Below are positions 7,397 through 17,509 of a stretch of 37,086 nucleotides of DNA, piece after piece. Source of the stretch: Bacteroidaceae bacterium (GTDB lineage: Bacteria; Bacteroidota; Bacteroidia; Bacteroidales; Bacteroidaceae); assembly GCA_017547165.1 (NCBI GenBank), contig JAFYQK010000017.1, forward strand, positions 1-37,086, in the 5' to 3' direction. The translations under genes and the position numbers were made by a program. The notes below the pieces were generated by a model. It saw nothing but the letters and a program-made list of their open reading frames with translations. It made no database searches and had not been told where the DNA came from. Within the stretch, counting starts at the first letter, position 1. Each line of letters opens with the position of its first letter.

Positions 7397-8251
7397 TTAA
7401 GGAATATAGGTGTCGCCCCATTCGGGTTTGCGCTTTTCGAGGAAGGCTTTGCCGCCCTCTTGTGCCTCGTCGCAGAAATAGTAGAGCATGGTGGCATCAC
7501 CAGCCAACTCCTGTATGCCAGCCTGACCATCGAGCTCGGCATTGAGACCACGCTTGATCATGCGCAGGGCTATGGGAGAGTGTTGCATCATCTGCTGGCA
7601 CCATTCGATGGTGGTGTCTTCGAGTTGGGAGTGAGGCACAACCTTGTTGACCAGTCCCATCTCCAGAGCCTCCTGGGCGGAGTATAGTTTGCAGAGGAAC
7701 CATATCTCGCGAGCCTTCTTCTGTCCCACGACACGAGCCAGATAGCTGGAACCGAAGCCAGCATCGAAACTGCCCACCTTGGGGCCTGTCTGTCCGAACT
7801 TGGCATTGTCGGCGGCTATGCTGAGGTCGCAAACCACATGCAGCACATGTCCGCCACCCACGGCAAAACCATTTACCATGGCAACCACAGGTTTGGGGAT
7901 GGAGCGTATCTGCTTCTGAACATCAAGAACAGAGAGATGGGGCACGCCATCCTCGCCGATGTATCCGCCACGACCCTTAACATTCATGTCGCCACCAGCA
8001 CAGAAGGCATTGGTGCGCATCCATTCCTCTTCGCTCTGTCCTTCCTTGCGAGGAGAGTCGGCACCGGTGAGGATAACAACGCGGACGCTGCTGGATTCGC
8101 GACAATAGCGCATGGCATCGCTCAGTTCCCATGTGGTGAGGGGAGTGAAGGCGTTGCGTACATGTGGGCGGTTTATGGTAATGCGAGCAATGCCCTGCCA
8201 TTCGTGCAGGAGTATCTCGCGGTATTGTTTAACTTCTTTCCAGTCTCTCAT
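7397..8251 (-). CDS. menB: 1,4-dihydroxy-2-naphthoyl-CoA synthase (MenB)
   Basis: Crotonase-family ring-closing enzyme acting on o-succinylbenzoyl-CoA. The family signature is clear: [31 protein letters not shown] with the oxyanion-hole glycines, [18 protein letters not shown] with the MenB-specific Asp/Ser region, and the C-terminal [14 protein letters not shown]. Length 284 residues. The open frame continues upstream to 8491 within menD, but the ATG at 8251 (MRDWKEVK) overlaps the menD stop by ATGA and gives the usual N-terminus. Confidence 0.95.
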   Translation of the reverse strand: MRDWKEVKQYREILLHEWQGIARITINRPHVRNAFTPLTTWELSDAMRYCRESSSVRVVILTGADSPRKEGQSEEEWMRTNAFCAGGDMNVKGRGGYIGEDGVPHLSVLDVQKQIRSIPKPVVAMVNGFAVGGGHVLHVVCDLSIAADNAKFGQTGPKVGSFDAGFGSSYLARVVGQKKAREIWFLCKLYSAQEALEMGLVNKVVPHSQLEDTTIEWCQQMMQHSPIALRMIKRGLNAELDGQAGIQELAGDATMLYYFCDEAQEGGKAFLEKRKPEWGDTYIP

Positions 8252-9819
8252 AACTTTATCTCTAGTATAGTAATTTCTTCCGAACTGATGAACTCTTGTA
8301 GATTCTCCTCTCCTTCGAGGTATTTGATATTGTGGAGCATGGCAACATGGCGGGCACTGAGGTTGTGCTCTCCCATAATGGCCTGCCTGCTGGTTTCGGG
8401 TTCTTGTGGTACGGGCAGGGTGTTGAAGATACCTCCGCGCCCATCGTTGAAGACCAGGATGTGCAGGTTCTGGGGAAGTGGCGATGCCCAAAATGCATTC
8501 TGGTCGTAGAAGAAGGACAGGTCGCCCACTACGGCAAACACCTTTTGGTATTGGGGTGCGGCCATGGCAATTCCCACGGTTGTGGATAGCGAACCTTCTA
8601 TGCCATTGATGCCGCGATTGCAGAAAATGTAGGGACGATATGAAGAGCCTGACTTTTTGTCGAAATGCTCTTTCAACTTGGCATGTTGTGCTATCCTGAT
8701 GGTACTGCTATTGGCAAGGTGAACCAACGAGGTTGGGGGGATGTTGTCGAAAAGTTCTTGTATCAGTGCCGTGCGTTTGTTGGCGGTATCGGTATTCTCT
8801 TTCAAGGGAAGTTCCAACTTATGACTCTTCCTGTTGATATCGCGGAATATCTCATTCAAGGCCTTGGTATAGTCAGATTTGATGGCAACTGTCTGACATC
8901 CGAACAAGTCGACTACGGCACCATCGTGACTGATGTGCCAATGTTCCTGGGGCTTGTTCTTGCGGAAGAACTCCTTCAACTCCTTGTTGACGATGTGTCC
9001 GCCGATGGTTATCACACGCTCCACGGGTTTCATCCTGCTCCAATCTATATCGAAGGCATTGGTGTATAGTTCTGCCTCTTGGTTGCACAGATTCTCTCCT
9101 ATAACGGTGATGTGCATTCTGGTAAGTCGGAGCAGGCTGGGGTGCAGTCTCTCTGTGGGAATGGCTTGACCGAGAATGAGTAGCGAGTTGCTCCAATCCT
9201 CTGCGGGGACTTCCCTTTCCGAATCACCAGGATTCTGTTGTGGGAGCAATGTTTCTCTGTACTCTATCTTCCTCGCCTGAGGCAGGGCATCGGTGGTAAA
9301 ATCGTAGATGGGTTCGCTCAGGGGAATGTTGATATGTACAGGTCCGGAGGGTAGTTTGTATTGTGCTTCAAGTATGGCCTCGTTCACCAGTCTGTTGGCA
9401 TGCCATATGTCGGTTTCGGGTAGGCTGACACTCATCTTTACCATCTTGCCAAGTGCTCCCTCCTGTGGCATTGTCTGTCCGTCCATCTGCCCAATCCATG
9501 CCTGTGGGCGGTCGGCAGAAAGGAATATGACGGGAACATTCTGGTAGAAGGCTTCGCATGCAGAAGGGTAGAGGTTGGCCAGAGCCGAACCACTGGTGAC
9601 AACAACAACGGCAGGTCGGCCTGTTGCCAGTGCCAGTCCCAATGCCATGAAACCGGCACAACGCTCGTCGGTGGTACGATGTGTGCGAAACTCTTTAACT
9701 TGGCATACGGTGTGCACTATTGCGGCATTTCTGCTACCAGGGCATAGCACAAAATCCTTCACACCATGCTCTCTAAGTACGGCCAGAGTTTCAAGTATTA
9801 TTGGGTTTGATGTAAGCAT
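8248..9819 (-). CDS. menD: 2-succinyl-5-enolpyruvyl-6-hydroxy-3-cyclohexene-1-carboxylate synthase (MenD)
   Basis: Thiamine-diphosphate enzyme joining isochorismate and 2-oxoglutarate (SEPHCHC synthase). N-terminal pyrimidine-binding domain with [12 protein letters not shown] and [18 protein letters not shown]; the C-terminal pyrophosphate domain has the ThDP motif [10 protein letters not shown] at residues 432-441. At 523 residues it is slightly shorter than the enterobacterial enzyme. The start at 9819 (MLTSNPIIL) overlaps the end of menF by 29 bp and its stop overlaps menB by 4 bp, so menF-menD-menB form one coupled block. Confidence 0.95.
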   Translation of the reverse strand: MLTSNPIILETLAVLREHGVKDFVLCPGSRNAAIVHTVCQVKEFRTHRTTDERCAGFMALGLALATGRPAVVVVTSGSALANLYPSACEAFYQNVPVIFLSADRPQAWIGQMDGQTMPQEGALGKMVKMSVSLPETDIWHANRLVNEAILEAQYKLPSGPVHINIPLSEPIYDFTTDALPQARKIEYRETLLPQQNPGDSEREVPAEDWSNSLLILGQAIPTERLHPSLLRLTRMHITVIGENLCNQEAELYTNAFDIDWSRMKPVERVITIGGHIVNKELKEFFRKNKPQEHWHISHDGAVVDLFGCQTVAIKSDYTKALNEIFRDINRKSHKLELPLKENTDTANKRTALIQELFDNIPPTSLVHLANSSTIRIAQHAKLKEHFDKKSGSSYRPYIFCNRGINGIEGSLSTTVGIAMAAPQYQKVFAVVGDLSFFYDQNAFWASPLPQNLHILVFNDGRGGIFNTLPVPQEPETSRQAIMGEHNLSARHVAMLHNIKYLEGEENLQEFISSEEITILEIKL

Positions 9820-10990
9820 TTTTTAGTGTCTTGAGTTTGCGTTTAACCTCTTCTTTCTCTTCGGCAAACATACTGCTTCGTGTCAGTCCTCCTCCTGCAA
9901 AAAACAGTGCTTTGCCACCAGGGCGCATCTGTGCGCACCTTATGTTAACGAAAATCTTTGTCTCTGCTCTAAGATTGATAGGACCAAGATATCCACCATA
10001 GTACATGCGCTTGTTGCGCTCGAACAGACGGATGAAGTTCCATGCCTCCATCTTGGGCAATCCGCATAGGGCTGGGGTGGGGTGCAGTTGGTTAAGGATA
10101 TCTAGTGGTGAAGTGTTTTTTGAAAGATGAAACGTGTAGTCGGTGCGTAGATGGTAAAGATGTCCTGCTCGTGAGGTATATGGACCTTGTCTGGTAATTC
10201 GTGCTCCCATACTTTGGAGTTGTCCTTCAATATAGTCTGATACCATGCGTTGCTCATGGGTATTTTTCTCGTTCCAGGGTCCATGCTCTTCAGTACGGGT
10301 TCCGGCCAATGCCATAGTATGCCATTTCATACCATAACCCTCAAGCAATAGTTCAGGTGTACATCCTATCCATCTGCCACCTTGTTTTGTATATACAAGA
10401 TATACCATCGAGTTGGGAAATTTCTCAATGGCATTCATGAATATTTTTTCTTCTTGTCCAGAACCCTCCCAATCTTCTAATTGTGAAAATGAAAGTACAA
10501 GTTTTTGATAGTTCTCGCGGTCCAACTGATATTTGAATGACCTGAATGCAACCTTGTAGCTTTCGCTCTCCTCTATGTCATCTGTTCTGTTGTCTATATC
10601 AATTGCCGACAGAACTATCCGTTTTCTTTTTTTTAGTTCCTGTGTTTCTAAATTAATCAGTTCCCACCCACTTACCGCAACATCTGGTTTGATAACCAGA
10701 GTGGGCACTTTGTTTGTTTCAAGAAATGGGGCAAAGATAAATCCCGATGGTTCTTGGTAATGTCTGCAGGATAGAAGTTGGTTACTTCTGTGTGAATATG
10801 GTGTATTATTGCCACCACCCATTGTTATCCATCTTTCCTTTTGCAAAAACATGCTTTCAGCTTCGCCTTCCTTTTGCAAAACCAGATGAGGTTCGCTTTC
10901 ACCAGGAAATCGGTATAGTGCAAAATCCAGTCCGCTATCCAGCAGAAGTTTTACACATTTTTCGTTTGACTCGTCTTTAAAAACACTCAT
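9791..10990 (-). CDS. menF: Isochorismate synthase (MenF)
   Basis: Chorismate-binding enzyme committing chorismate to menaquinone. The C-terminal chorismate-utilising region has IGCTPELLL, MALAGTRT, LHPTPALCGLPK, YYGGYLGPIN and ALFFAGGGLT in the order expected for isochorismate synthases. Length from the chosen ATG at 10990 is 399 residues. The open frame reaches 11029, but the promoter -7 box lies at 10999-11006, so the upstream codons cannot be in the mRNA. First gene of the men block, divergent from leuA. Neither menA nor menH is in the window. Confidence 0.92.
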   Translation of the reverse strand: MSVFKDESNEKCVKLLLDSGLDFALYRFPGESEPHLVLQKEGEAESMFLQKERWITMGGGNNTPYSHRSNQLLSCRHYQEPSGFIFAPFLETNKVPTLVIKPDVAVSGWELINLETQELKKRKRIVLSAIDIDNRTDDIEESESYKVAFRSFKYQLDRENYQKLVLSFSQLEDWEGSGQEEKIFMNAIEKFPNSMVYLVYTKQGGRWIGCTPELLLEGYGMKWHTMALAGTRTEEHGPWNEKNTHEQRMVSDYIEGQLQSMGARITRQGPYTSRAGHLYHLRTDYTFHLSKNTSPLDILNQLHPTPALCGLPKMEAWNFIRLFERNKRMYYGGYLGPINLRAETKIFVNIRCAQMRPGGKALFFAGGGLTRSSMFAEEKEEVKRKLKTLKNAYIKPNNT

Positions 10991-10998
10991 TATGTGTA

Positions 10999-11030
10999 CA
11001 AAGTTACAATTTAGTATGCTAAATCCCAAA
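10999..11030 (-). promoter_or_regulatory. Promoter of the men operon, nearly leaderless
   Basis: On the minus strand TTTG (11030-11027), a 20-bp spacer and TAACTTTG (11006-10999) match the Bacteroidetes promoter exactly. The -7 box ends only 8 bp before the menF ATG at 10990, so the predicted 5' leader is a few nucleotides at most. Confidence 0.8.
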
Positions 11031-11197
11031 TTTATTTTACGTTTTCCAAATTTGAGTAACTATAAGTGATGTAATTAGGAAATACTTCTTTCTTACATTT
11101 TGACACAAAAACACCTGTTTTGCTATATTTGCTGTCAATATCTTTGTTTTTTCGTAGATATTATTTACATTTGCAATCGAATATCGAGGAAATAATG

Positions 11198-11205
11198 TAA
11201 CTTTG
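11198..11205 (+). promoter_or_regulatory. Candidate -7 box of the leucine operon promoter
   Basis: TAACTTTG lies 29 bp before the leuA ATG. The nearest TTTG upstream (11170-11173) is at 24 bp, longer than the usual 19-21, so the -33 element is uncertain. A second box TATCTTTG at 11139-11146 also lacks a well-spaced -33. I found no leucine-rich leader peptide or terminator/antiterminator pair in the gap. Confidence 0.5.
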
Positions 11206-11234
11206 TTATTAGAATATTATAGAAATTAAAATAT

Positions 11235-12734
11235 ATGAGCGATAGATTATTTATTTTCGATACAACATTGCGTGATGGTGAACAGGTGCCAGGCTGCCAA
11301 TTGAATACAGTTGAGAAAATACAGGTGGCACGTCAACTTGAAGTACTTGGCGTGGATGTTATAGAGGCAGGTTTTCCAGTTTCTAGTCCTGGAGACTTCA
11401 ATTCGGTTATAGAAATAAGCAAGGCTGTGACGTGGCCAACTATTTGTGCGCTAACTCGTGCCGTAGAGAAAGATATTGATGTAGCTGCTGAGGCTTTGAA
11501 GTTTGCTAAGCGAGGTCGTATTCATACAGGTATAGGTACGAGTCCCTCGCATATCAAGTATAAGTTTAATAGTACTCCAGAGGAAATAATTGAGCGTGCC
11601 GTTGCTGCGGTGAAATATGCCAAGCGCTATGTTGAGGATGTGGAATTCTATGCCGAAGATGCCGGTCGCACCGACAATGAGTATTTGGCACGTGTCATCG
11701 AGGCCGTGTGCAAGGCTGGTGCCACCGTGTGCAACATCCCCGATACTACAGGTTTCCGCACTCCTTACGAGTATGGCGAGAAGATAAAGTTTCTTTATGA
11801 GCATGTTGATGCCTTTGCGGCAGGCAAAGCAATACTTTCAACTCATTGTCATAACGACCTTGGTATGGCAACGGCCAACACCGTGGCTGGTGTGCTGAAC
11901 GGTGCTCGTCAGGTGGAAGTTACTATCAACGGTATCGGTGAGCGTGCTGGCAATACCAGTCTCGAGGAGGTTGCTATGATATTCAAGACTCATCCCGACC
12001 TTGGTATTCAAACAAACATCAACACAACAAAGATATATCCAACAAGCCGTATGGTTAGCAGTTTGATGAATATGCCTGTTCAACCCAATAAGGCTGTTGT
12101 TGGTAAGAATGCCTTTGCCCATAGTAGTGGCATACACCAGGATGGTGTACTTAAGAATGTCAGCACCTACGAGATTATGGACCCTAAGGAGGTTGGTATT
12201 GATGACAATGCTATCGTGCTTACTGCCCGTAGCGGTCGTGCCGCACTGCGCCATCGCCTCAGCGTGAATGGTGTGGAACTGGAAGGCGAGAAACTGGATG
12301 CTATCTATCAGGAGTTCCTGAAACTTGCCGACAAGAAGAAGGAGGTTACAGACGACGATATCCTCGTATTGGCTGGTGCCGACCGTTCTGCTTCGCACAA
12401 CATAAAACTCGACTACCTTCAGGTTACCACGGGTAAGGGTGTTAAGAGCGTGGCAAGCGTTGGTCTGCTCATTGGCAAGGAGCAGTTTGAGGCTGCTGCC
12501 AGTGGTAATGGTCCTGTAGATGCTGCTATACGTGCCGTTAAAACTATCATCAAGCGTGAGATGATACTGAAGGAATTCACTATCCAGGCTATTAGTAAGG
12601 GTTCTGACGACATGGGTAAGGTTCATATGCAAGTAGAGCACGATGGTCGTGTTTACTACGGTTTTGGCGCCAATACTGATATAGTAACCGCTTCTGTAGA
12701 AGCATATATTGATTGTATAAATAAGTTCAAGTAA
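11235..12734 (+). CDS. leuA: 2-isopropylmalate synthase (LeuA)
   Basis: First committed step of leucine synthesis, condensing acetyl-CoA with 2-ketoisovalerate. The catalytic barrel starts [17 protein letters not shown] at residue 8, carries [14 protein letters not shown] with the metal-binding histidines, and [16 protein letters not shown]. The C-terminal regulatory (leucine-binding) domain is present up to residue 499, so feedback inhibition by leucine is expected from the family. TAA and the ATG of leuC share one base (TAATG), indicating tight coupling. Confidence 0.95.
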   Translation: MSDRLFIFDTTLRDGEQVPGCQLNTVEKIQVARQLEVLGVDVIEAGFPVSSPGDFNSVIEISKAVTWPTICALTRAVEKDIDVAAEALKFAKRGRIHTGIGTSPSHIKYKFNSTPEEIIERAVAAVKYAKRYVEDVEFYAEDAGRTDNEYLARVIEAVCKAGATVCNIPDTTGFRTPYEYGEKIKFLYEHVDAFAAGKAILSTHCHNDLGMATANTVAGVLNGARQVEVTINGIGERAGNTSLEEVAMIFKTHPDLGIQTNINTTKIYPTSRMVSSLMNMPVQPNKAVVGKNAFAHSSGIHQDGVLKNVSTYEIMDPKEVGIDDNAIVLTARSGRAALRHRLSVNGVELEGEKLDAIYQEFLKLADKKKEVTDDDILVLAGADRSASHNIKLDYLQVTTGKGVKSVASVGLLIGKEQFEAAASGNGPVDAAIRAVKTIIKREMILKEFTIQAISKGSDDMGKVHMQVEHDGRVYYGFGANTDIVTASVEAYIDCINKFK

Positions 12735-14122
12735 TGAAAACCCTCTTTGATAAAATTTGGGATGCGCATGTCGTACAGAACGTACAGGATGGTCCCACAC
12801 AATTATATATAGACAGATTGTATTGCCATGAGGTAACAACTCCTCAGGCTTTTGATACATTGAGGGACAAGAATATCAGTGTATTCCGTCCCGAACAGGT
12901 GGTTGCTATGCCTGACCACAATACTCCCAGCGACCAGCAGGAGCGTATTGATGATCCTATCGGCCGCAAGCAGGTGGAAACCTTGGCAAAGAACTGTGCT
13001 GAGTTTGGCATACGTCACTTTGCCATGGGTACTAAGGACAATGGCATTATCCATGTCGTAGGTCCCGAGAAGGCCCTTTCATTGCCAGGTATGACTATCG
13101 TTTGCGGTGACTCGCACACATCTACACATGGTGCTGTAGGTGCTATAGCAATGGGTATAGGTACAAGCGAGGTTGCTCAGGTTCTGGCTTCTCAGACTAT
13201 CCTTCAAAGTAAACCCAAGACTATGCGCATAAACATAGAGGGTATATTGCCAGAAGGTACAACCGCTAAGGATGTGGCTCTTTATATTATGGCTCAATTG
13301 ACAACCTCTGGTGCTACTGGTTATGCTGTAGAGTATGCTGGTTCCACAGTTCGCAATATGAGTATGGAAGGTCGTTTGACTTTGTCCAACCTCTCAATTG
13401 AAATGGGTAGTCGTGCTGGTCTTATTGCTCCCGATGAGACAACATTTGCATATCTTAAAGGTCGTGAATATGCCCCCAAGGGCGAAGCATGGGATAAGGC
13501 TGTAGAGGAATGGAAGAAACTTTATTCCGACGATGATGCAGTCTTTGACAAGGAAGTAACATATCGTGCTGAGGACATTGCTCCTCGTATTACATACGGC
13601 ACAAATCCAGGTGCTGGTATTGCCATTGACGAGTGTATCCCAGCATTGGAAGACATTGCCGAGGATGAGCGTCAGCAGTTCCTGAGCATGCTCGAATACA
13701 TGCAGTTCGAACCAGGTCAGAAACTCGAGGGTACGCCTGTTGACTATTGTTTCCTCGGTGCATGTACAAACGGTCGTATTGAGGATTTCCGTGCCTTTGC
13801 CTCTGTTGTCAAGGGCAAGAAGAAGGCCGAGAATGTTGTAGCGTGGCTTGTGCCTGGTTCATGGCTGGTGCGCCAGCAGATTATCGACGAGGGTATTGAC
13901 AAGATCCTTGAGGAGGCAGGCTTTGAACTTCGTCTGCCCAGCTGCTCTTCTTGCTTGGCTATGAATCCCGACAAGGTGCCTGCCGGCAAGTTGTCCATCT
14001 CCACCAGCAACCGTAACTTCGTAGGTCGTCAAGGCCCCGGTGCACGCACCATTCTGGCAAGTCCCCTTGTTGTTGCCGCTTCGGCTATTACTGGTGTAGT
14101 AACAGATCCTCGTAAATTGTAA
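12734..14122 (+). CDS. leuC: 3-isopropylmalate dehydratase large subunit (LeuC)
   Basis: Aconitase-family subunit that, with LeuD, isomerises 2- to 3-isopropylmalate. The [4Fe-4S] ligands are visible: C344 in FLGACTNGR and C404/C407 in [34 protein letters not shown] near residue 120 is the family signature. Length 462 is normal. It starts on the last base of the leuA stop and is followed 4 bp later by leuD. Confidence 0.96.
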   Translation: MKTLFDKIWDAHVVQNVQDGPTQLYIDRLYCHEVTTPQAFDTLRDKNISVFRPEQVVAMPDHNTPSDQQERIDDPIGRKQVETLAKNCAEFGIRHFAMGTKDNGIIHVVGPEKALSLPGMTIVCGDSHTSTHGAVGAIAMGIGTSEVAQVLASQTILQSKPKTMRINIEGILPEGTTAKDVALYIMAQLTTSGATGYAVEYAGSTVRNMSMEGRLTLSNLSIEMGSRAGLIAPDETTFAYLKGREYAPKGEAWDKAVEEWKKLYSDDDAVFDKEVTYRAEDIAPRITYGTNPGAGIAIDECIPALEDIAEDERQQFLSMLEYMQFEPGQKLEGTPVDYCFLGACTNGRIEDFRAFASVVKGKKKAENVVAWLVPGSWLVRQQIIDEGIDKILEEAGFELRLPSCSSCLAMNPDKVPAGKLSISTSNRNFVGRQGPGARTILASPLVVAASAITGVVTDPRKL

Positions 14123-14126
14123 GATT

Positions 14127-14741
14127 ATGGCTAAACAGAAATTCGATATAATTCAGTCAACTTGTATTCCCATTCAGATTGACAATTGTAATACAGACCT
14201 CATTATTCCGGCTCGCTATCTGGCAAGTACAACACGCGACCCAAAGTTCTTTGGCGACGCCTTCATGCACGACTTGCGCTTTGATGCAGAGGGCAATGCT
14301 GTTGCAGACTTCGTAATGAACAAGGCAGAGTATAGCGAGGAACCGAAGAAGGGTGTTCACGAAATCATCATCGGTGGTCAGAACTGGGGTTCCGGTTCTA
14401 GTCGTGAGCATGCGGCATGGGCCATTGCCGGCTATGGCGTGCGTGTGGTTATCAGCAGTTCCTTTGCCGATATTCATCGCAACAATCTGCTCAACTGCTT
14501 CGTGTTGCCAGTCATCGTGAGCAAGGAGTTCCAGCAGGAACTTTTCGAGACAGTGCTTGCCAATCCACAGACCGAGGTAAAGGTAGATGTTCCCAATCAG
14601 ACGGTGACAAACATGGCAACTGGCCATTCGGAGTCGTTTGAAATCAATGGCTATAAGAAATACTGTCTGATGAATGCCCTTGACGATATTGATTTCCTCT
14701 TGGAGAACAAGGGTAAGATAGAGGAGTATGAGCATAAATAA
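14127..14741 (+). CDS. leuD: 3-isopropylmalate dehydratase small subunit (LeuD)
   Basis: Swivelling-domain partner of LeuC. The sequence has NCNTDLIIPARYL near the N-terminus and the active-site loop GGQNWGSGSSREHAAWAI, both diagnostic. Length 204 residues. Four bases separate it from leuC and its last 14 bp overlap the next gene. Confidence 0.95.
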   Translation: MAKQKFDIIQSTCIPIQIDNCNTDLIIPARYLASTTRDPKFFGDAFMHDLRFDAEGNAVADFVMNKAEYSEEPKKGVHEIIIGGQNWGSGSSREHAAWAIAGYGVRVVISSSFADIHRNNLLNCFVLPVIVSKEFQQELFETVLANPQTEVKVDVPNQTVTNMATGHSESFEINGYKKYCLMNALDDIDFLLENKGKIEEYEHK

Positions 14742-16272
14742 TCTCAAGAATCATACCATAGAAATAATGGACACCACTCTGCGCGATGGAGAGCAGACGA
14801 GTGGTGTTTCCTTCATGCCGCATGAGAAACTGATGATTGCCCGTGCCTTGCTGGAAAAGGTGGGTGTGGATCGCATCGAAGTGGCTTCTGCCCGGGTCAG
14901 TGAGGGTGAGAAGCAGGCTGTTGCCAGTATCTGCAAGTGGGCAGAGCGTGCAGGAAAGATAGACCGTGTAGAGGTACTTGGTTTTTGCGACGGCAAGACA
15001 TCGGTGGACTGGCTGCTGAGTACTGGCTGCCGTCATCTTAATCTTTTGTGCAAGGGTTCGCGCAGACATTGCGAGGGCCAGTTGCGCAAAACTGTTGATG
15101 AGCATATCAGCGATATACGCAATGTGGTGGCTTATGCTACCGAGAAGGGAGTCAACGTAAATGTTTACCTTGAGGACTGGTCCAACGGTATCAAGGACTC
15201 TGCCGACTATGTCTTTGCACTGATGGACGGTTTGCAGAACACTCCCATCGAGCGCTTCATGCTGCCTGACACTTTGGGCGTGCTCAATCCCATGCAGGTG
15301 AGCCTGTACATCAGTCAGATGGTGGCACGCTATCCTGAGGCACATTTCGATTTCCATGCACACAACGACTATGACCTGGCTGTTGCCAATGTGCTGGCCG
15401 CTGCACAGGCAGGCTGCAAGGGCATCCATACGGCGGTGAACGGTCTTGGCGAGCGTGCAGGCAATGCTCCTCTGGCAAGCGTGCAGGCTGTGCTTGCCGA
15501 CCAGGCAACGCTTGATACTCATATCAACGAGGAGCAGCTTGGCGAGGTGTCGCATCTGGTTGAGACATGTTCTGGTATCATAGTTCCGCCCAACAAACCG
15601 ATAGTGGGTGAAAATGTATTTACCCAGGTGGCTGGTGTGCATGCCGATGGCGACAACAAGGCAGGTTTGTATATGAACGACTTATTGCCGGAACGTTTTG
15701 CTCGCAAGCGTGAATATGCCCTTGGCAAAACATCCGGTAAGGCCAATATACTCAAGAATCTTGAGGAACTAGGACTTGAACTTAGCAACGAGGAAACTAA
15801 ACTCGTTACAGACCGTATCATAGAACTTGGCGACAAGAAGGAAATTGTAACTCAAGAGGACCTTCCCTTTATCATCTCCGATGTGGTGCGCCATGGTGTC
15901 GCGGAGGAGGATGTCAAACTACTGTCTTATGTTGTAACAACGGCTTATGGCCTCAAACCTATGGCAAGTCTGCGTTTGGAATTGCATGGTAAGACCTACG
16001 AGGAACAGGCACATGGCGATGGTCAGTTTGATGCCTTTGTACGTGCCATCCGACATATCTATCGCGAGAAACTTGGGCGTGAATTCCCGTGGTTGGTAAA
16101 CTATACAGTTGGCATTCCTCCAGGTGGACGCACCGATGCGTTGGTTCAGACTGTCATCACATGGGACTGGCAGGACAAGGTGTTGCGCACCCGAGGTTTG
16201 GATGCCGACCAGATGGGAGCAGCAATAAAGGCTGTTATCAAGATGCTAAACCTGATTGAAAAAGATTACTAA
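14728..16272 (+). CDS. LeuA-like synthase, citramalate synthase candidate
   Basis: Second member of the isopropylmalate/citramalate/homocitrate synthase family in this operon, 514 residues. It has [18 protein letters not shown] at residue 12, HFDFHAHNDYDLAVANVLA with the metal histidines, VNGLGERAGNAPL, and a C-terminal LeuA-type regulatory domain (KPMASLRLELHGKTYEEQ onward). It is clearly different from the upstream LeuA (for example TSGVSF instead of VPGCQLN in the first motif). Known relatives make citramalate from pyruvate and acetyl-CoA for isoleucine; LeuCD and LeuB could then process citramalate, which would explain its place between leuD and leuB. It could instead be a second isopropylmalate synthase. 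It overlaps leuD by 14 bp; GAGGAG precedes the ATG. Confidence 0.8.
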   Translation: MSINNLKNHTIEIMDTTLRDGEQTSGVSFMPHEKLMIARALLEKVGVDRIEVASARVSEGEKQAVASICKWAERAGKIDRVEVLGFCDGKTSVDWLLSTGCRHLNLLCKGSRRHCEGQLRKTVDEHISDIRNVVAYATEKGVNVNVYLEDWSNGIKDSADYVFALMDGLQNTPIERFMLPDTLGVLNPMQVSLYISQMVARYPEAHFDFHAHNDYDLAVANVLAAAQAGCKGIHTAVNGLGERAGNAPLASVQAVLADQATLDTHINEEQLGEVSHLVETCSGIIVPPNKPIVGENVFTQVAGVHADGDNKAGLYMNDLLPERFARKREYALGKTSGKANILKNLEELGLELSNEETKLVTDRIIELGDKKEIVTQEDLPFIISDVVRHGVAEEDVKLLSYVVTTAYGLKPMASLRLELHGKTYEEQAHGDGQFDAFVRAIRHIYREKLGREFPWLVNYTVGIPPGGRTDALVQTVITWDWQDKVLRTRGLDADQMGAAIKAVIKMLNLIEKDY

Positions 16273-16284
16273 AAAAGAAAAGAT

Positions 16285-17364
16285 ATGAAACTAAAGATTG
16301 CTGTTCTTCCGGGCGACGGAATAGGTCCGGAGATAATGGAACAGGGCGTGGCAGTATGTAGTGCCATAGCTCAAAAGTTCGGTCATGAGGTAAGTTATGA
16401 TACTGCCCTTTGTGGTGCTCATGCTATTGATGAGGTTGGTGATCCTTTTCCTGAGGAGACTTTCCAAATATGCGAACAGGCAGATGCTGTGCTCTTTGCC
16501 AGCGTAGGTGACCCAAAGTTTGATAATGACCCTACAGCCAAGGTACGTCCCGAACAAGGTTTGCTTGCTATGCGCAAGAAGTTAGGATTATATGCCAACA
16601 TTCGTCCCGTTGAAACATTCGAGTGCCTTATACACAAATCTCCTTTGAAAGACGAGATTGTGCGTGGTGCTGATTTTATCTGCATCCGCGAACTGACAGG
16701 TGGTATGTATTTTGGCAAGAAGCAGGAACCAACTATTAATGCTGATGGTGTGGAAGATGCTTTGGATACCAACTACTACACCCGTCCAGAGGTTGAGCGT
16801 ATTTTGCATGTTGCATATCAGTATGCACGTCAGCGTCGTAATCATCTTACTGTTGTAGATAAAGCAAATGTTTTGGCATCAAGTCGTTTATGGCGCAAGG
16901 TAGCACAAGAGATAGCTCCTCAGTATCCCGATGTAGAAACCGACTTCATGTACGTGGACAATGCTGCCATGCGTATGATTCAGGATCCCAAATTTTTCGA
17001 TGTTATGGTGACAGAGAATACCTTTGGTGATATTCTCACCGATGAGGGCTCTGTTATCACAGGTTCTATGGGTTTGCTTCCAAGTGCAAGCACTGGTAGT
17101 AGCACTCCTGTCTTTGAACCCATTCATGGTTCATGGCCACAAGGTAAGGGCTTGAACATCGCCAACCCTCTTGCACAGATTCTCTCTGTTGCTATGTTGT
17201 ATGAATATTTTAATCTTAAGGAAGAAGGAACTCTGATACGTGAAGCTGTTAATGCTAGTCTTGCTCAGAATGTACGAACACCAGAAATTCAAGTTGAAGG
17301 TGCTCCACAATACGGGACAAAAGAGGTTGGTAAATGGATCGTGGATTATATCAGACAAAAGTAA
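16285..17364 (+). CDS. leuB: 3-isopropylmalate dehydrogenase (LeuB)
   Basis: NAD-dependent oxidative decarboxylation giving 2-ketoisocaproate. [15 protein letters not shown] at the N-terminus, [15 protein letters not shown] for substrate contact, the TVVDKANVL segment with the catalytic lysine, and [25 protein letters not shown] for metal and cofactor binding are all present. Length 359 residues. Last gene of the operon, 12 bp after the LeuA-like gene. Confidence 0.96.
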   Translation: MKLKIAVLPGDGIGPEIMEQGVAVCSAIAQKFGHEVSYDTALCGAHAIDEVGDPFPEETFQICEQADAVLFASVGDPKFDNDPTAKVRPEQGLLAMRKKLGLYANIRPVETFECLIHKSPLKDEIVRGADFICIRELTGGMYFGKKQEPTINADGVEDALDTNYYTRPEVERILHVAYQYARQRRNHLTVVDKANVLASSRLWRKVAQEIAPQYPDVETDFMYVDNAAMRMIQDPKFFDVMVTENTFGDILTDEGSVITGSMGLLPSASTGSSTPVFEPIHGSWPQGKGLNIANPLAQILSVAMLYEYFNLKEEGTLIREAVNASLAQNVRTPEIQVEGAPQYGTKEVGKWIVDYIRQK

Positions 17365-17384
17365 ACATTCAGCAAATTCTGCAT

Positions 17385-17403
17385 CACACATTTTTACTGT
17401 GTG
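17385..17403 (+). other. Small hairpin after leuB
   Basis: CACACA (17385-17390) pairs with TGTGTG (17398-17403) around a 7-base loop TTTTTAC. There is no T-tract after it, so it may be an mRNA 3' stabiliser or chance rather than a terminator. Confidence 0.35.
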
Positions 17404-17414
17404 CTTAATATAGT

Positions 17415-17456
17415 AAAGGACAGCAACCACATGTATTGCTGTCCTTTAGCTTTTTT
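17415..17456 (+). terminator. Rho-independent terminator of the leucine operon
   Basis: AAAGGACAGCAA (17415-17426) pairs perfectly with TTGCTGTCCTTT (17436-17447), loop of 9 bases, followed by AGC and six T residues. It lies about 50 bp after the leuB stop. On the opposite strand there is no T-rich tail, so it acts mainly on the + transcript. Confidence 0.9.
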
Positions 17457-17509
17457 ATATAACACTTTGAATGACAACACCACAGTTTTGTTAGATGTAT
17501 GTCCCTTAT

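Noticed and set aside
11030-11234. Leucine leader peptide or attenuator before leuA
   Set aside because: No leucine-codon-rich short ORF and no competing hairpins with a T-tract were found.
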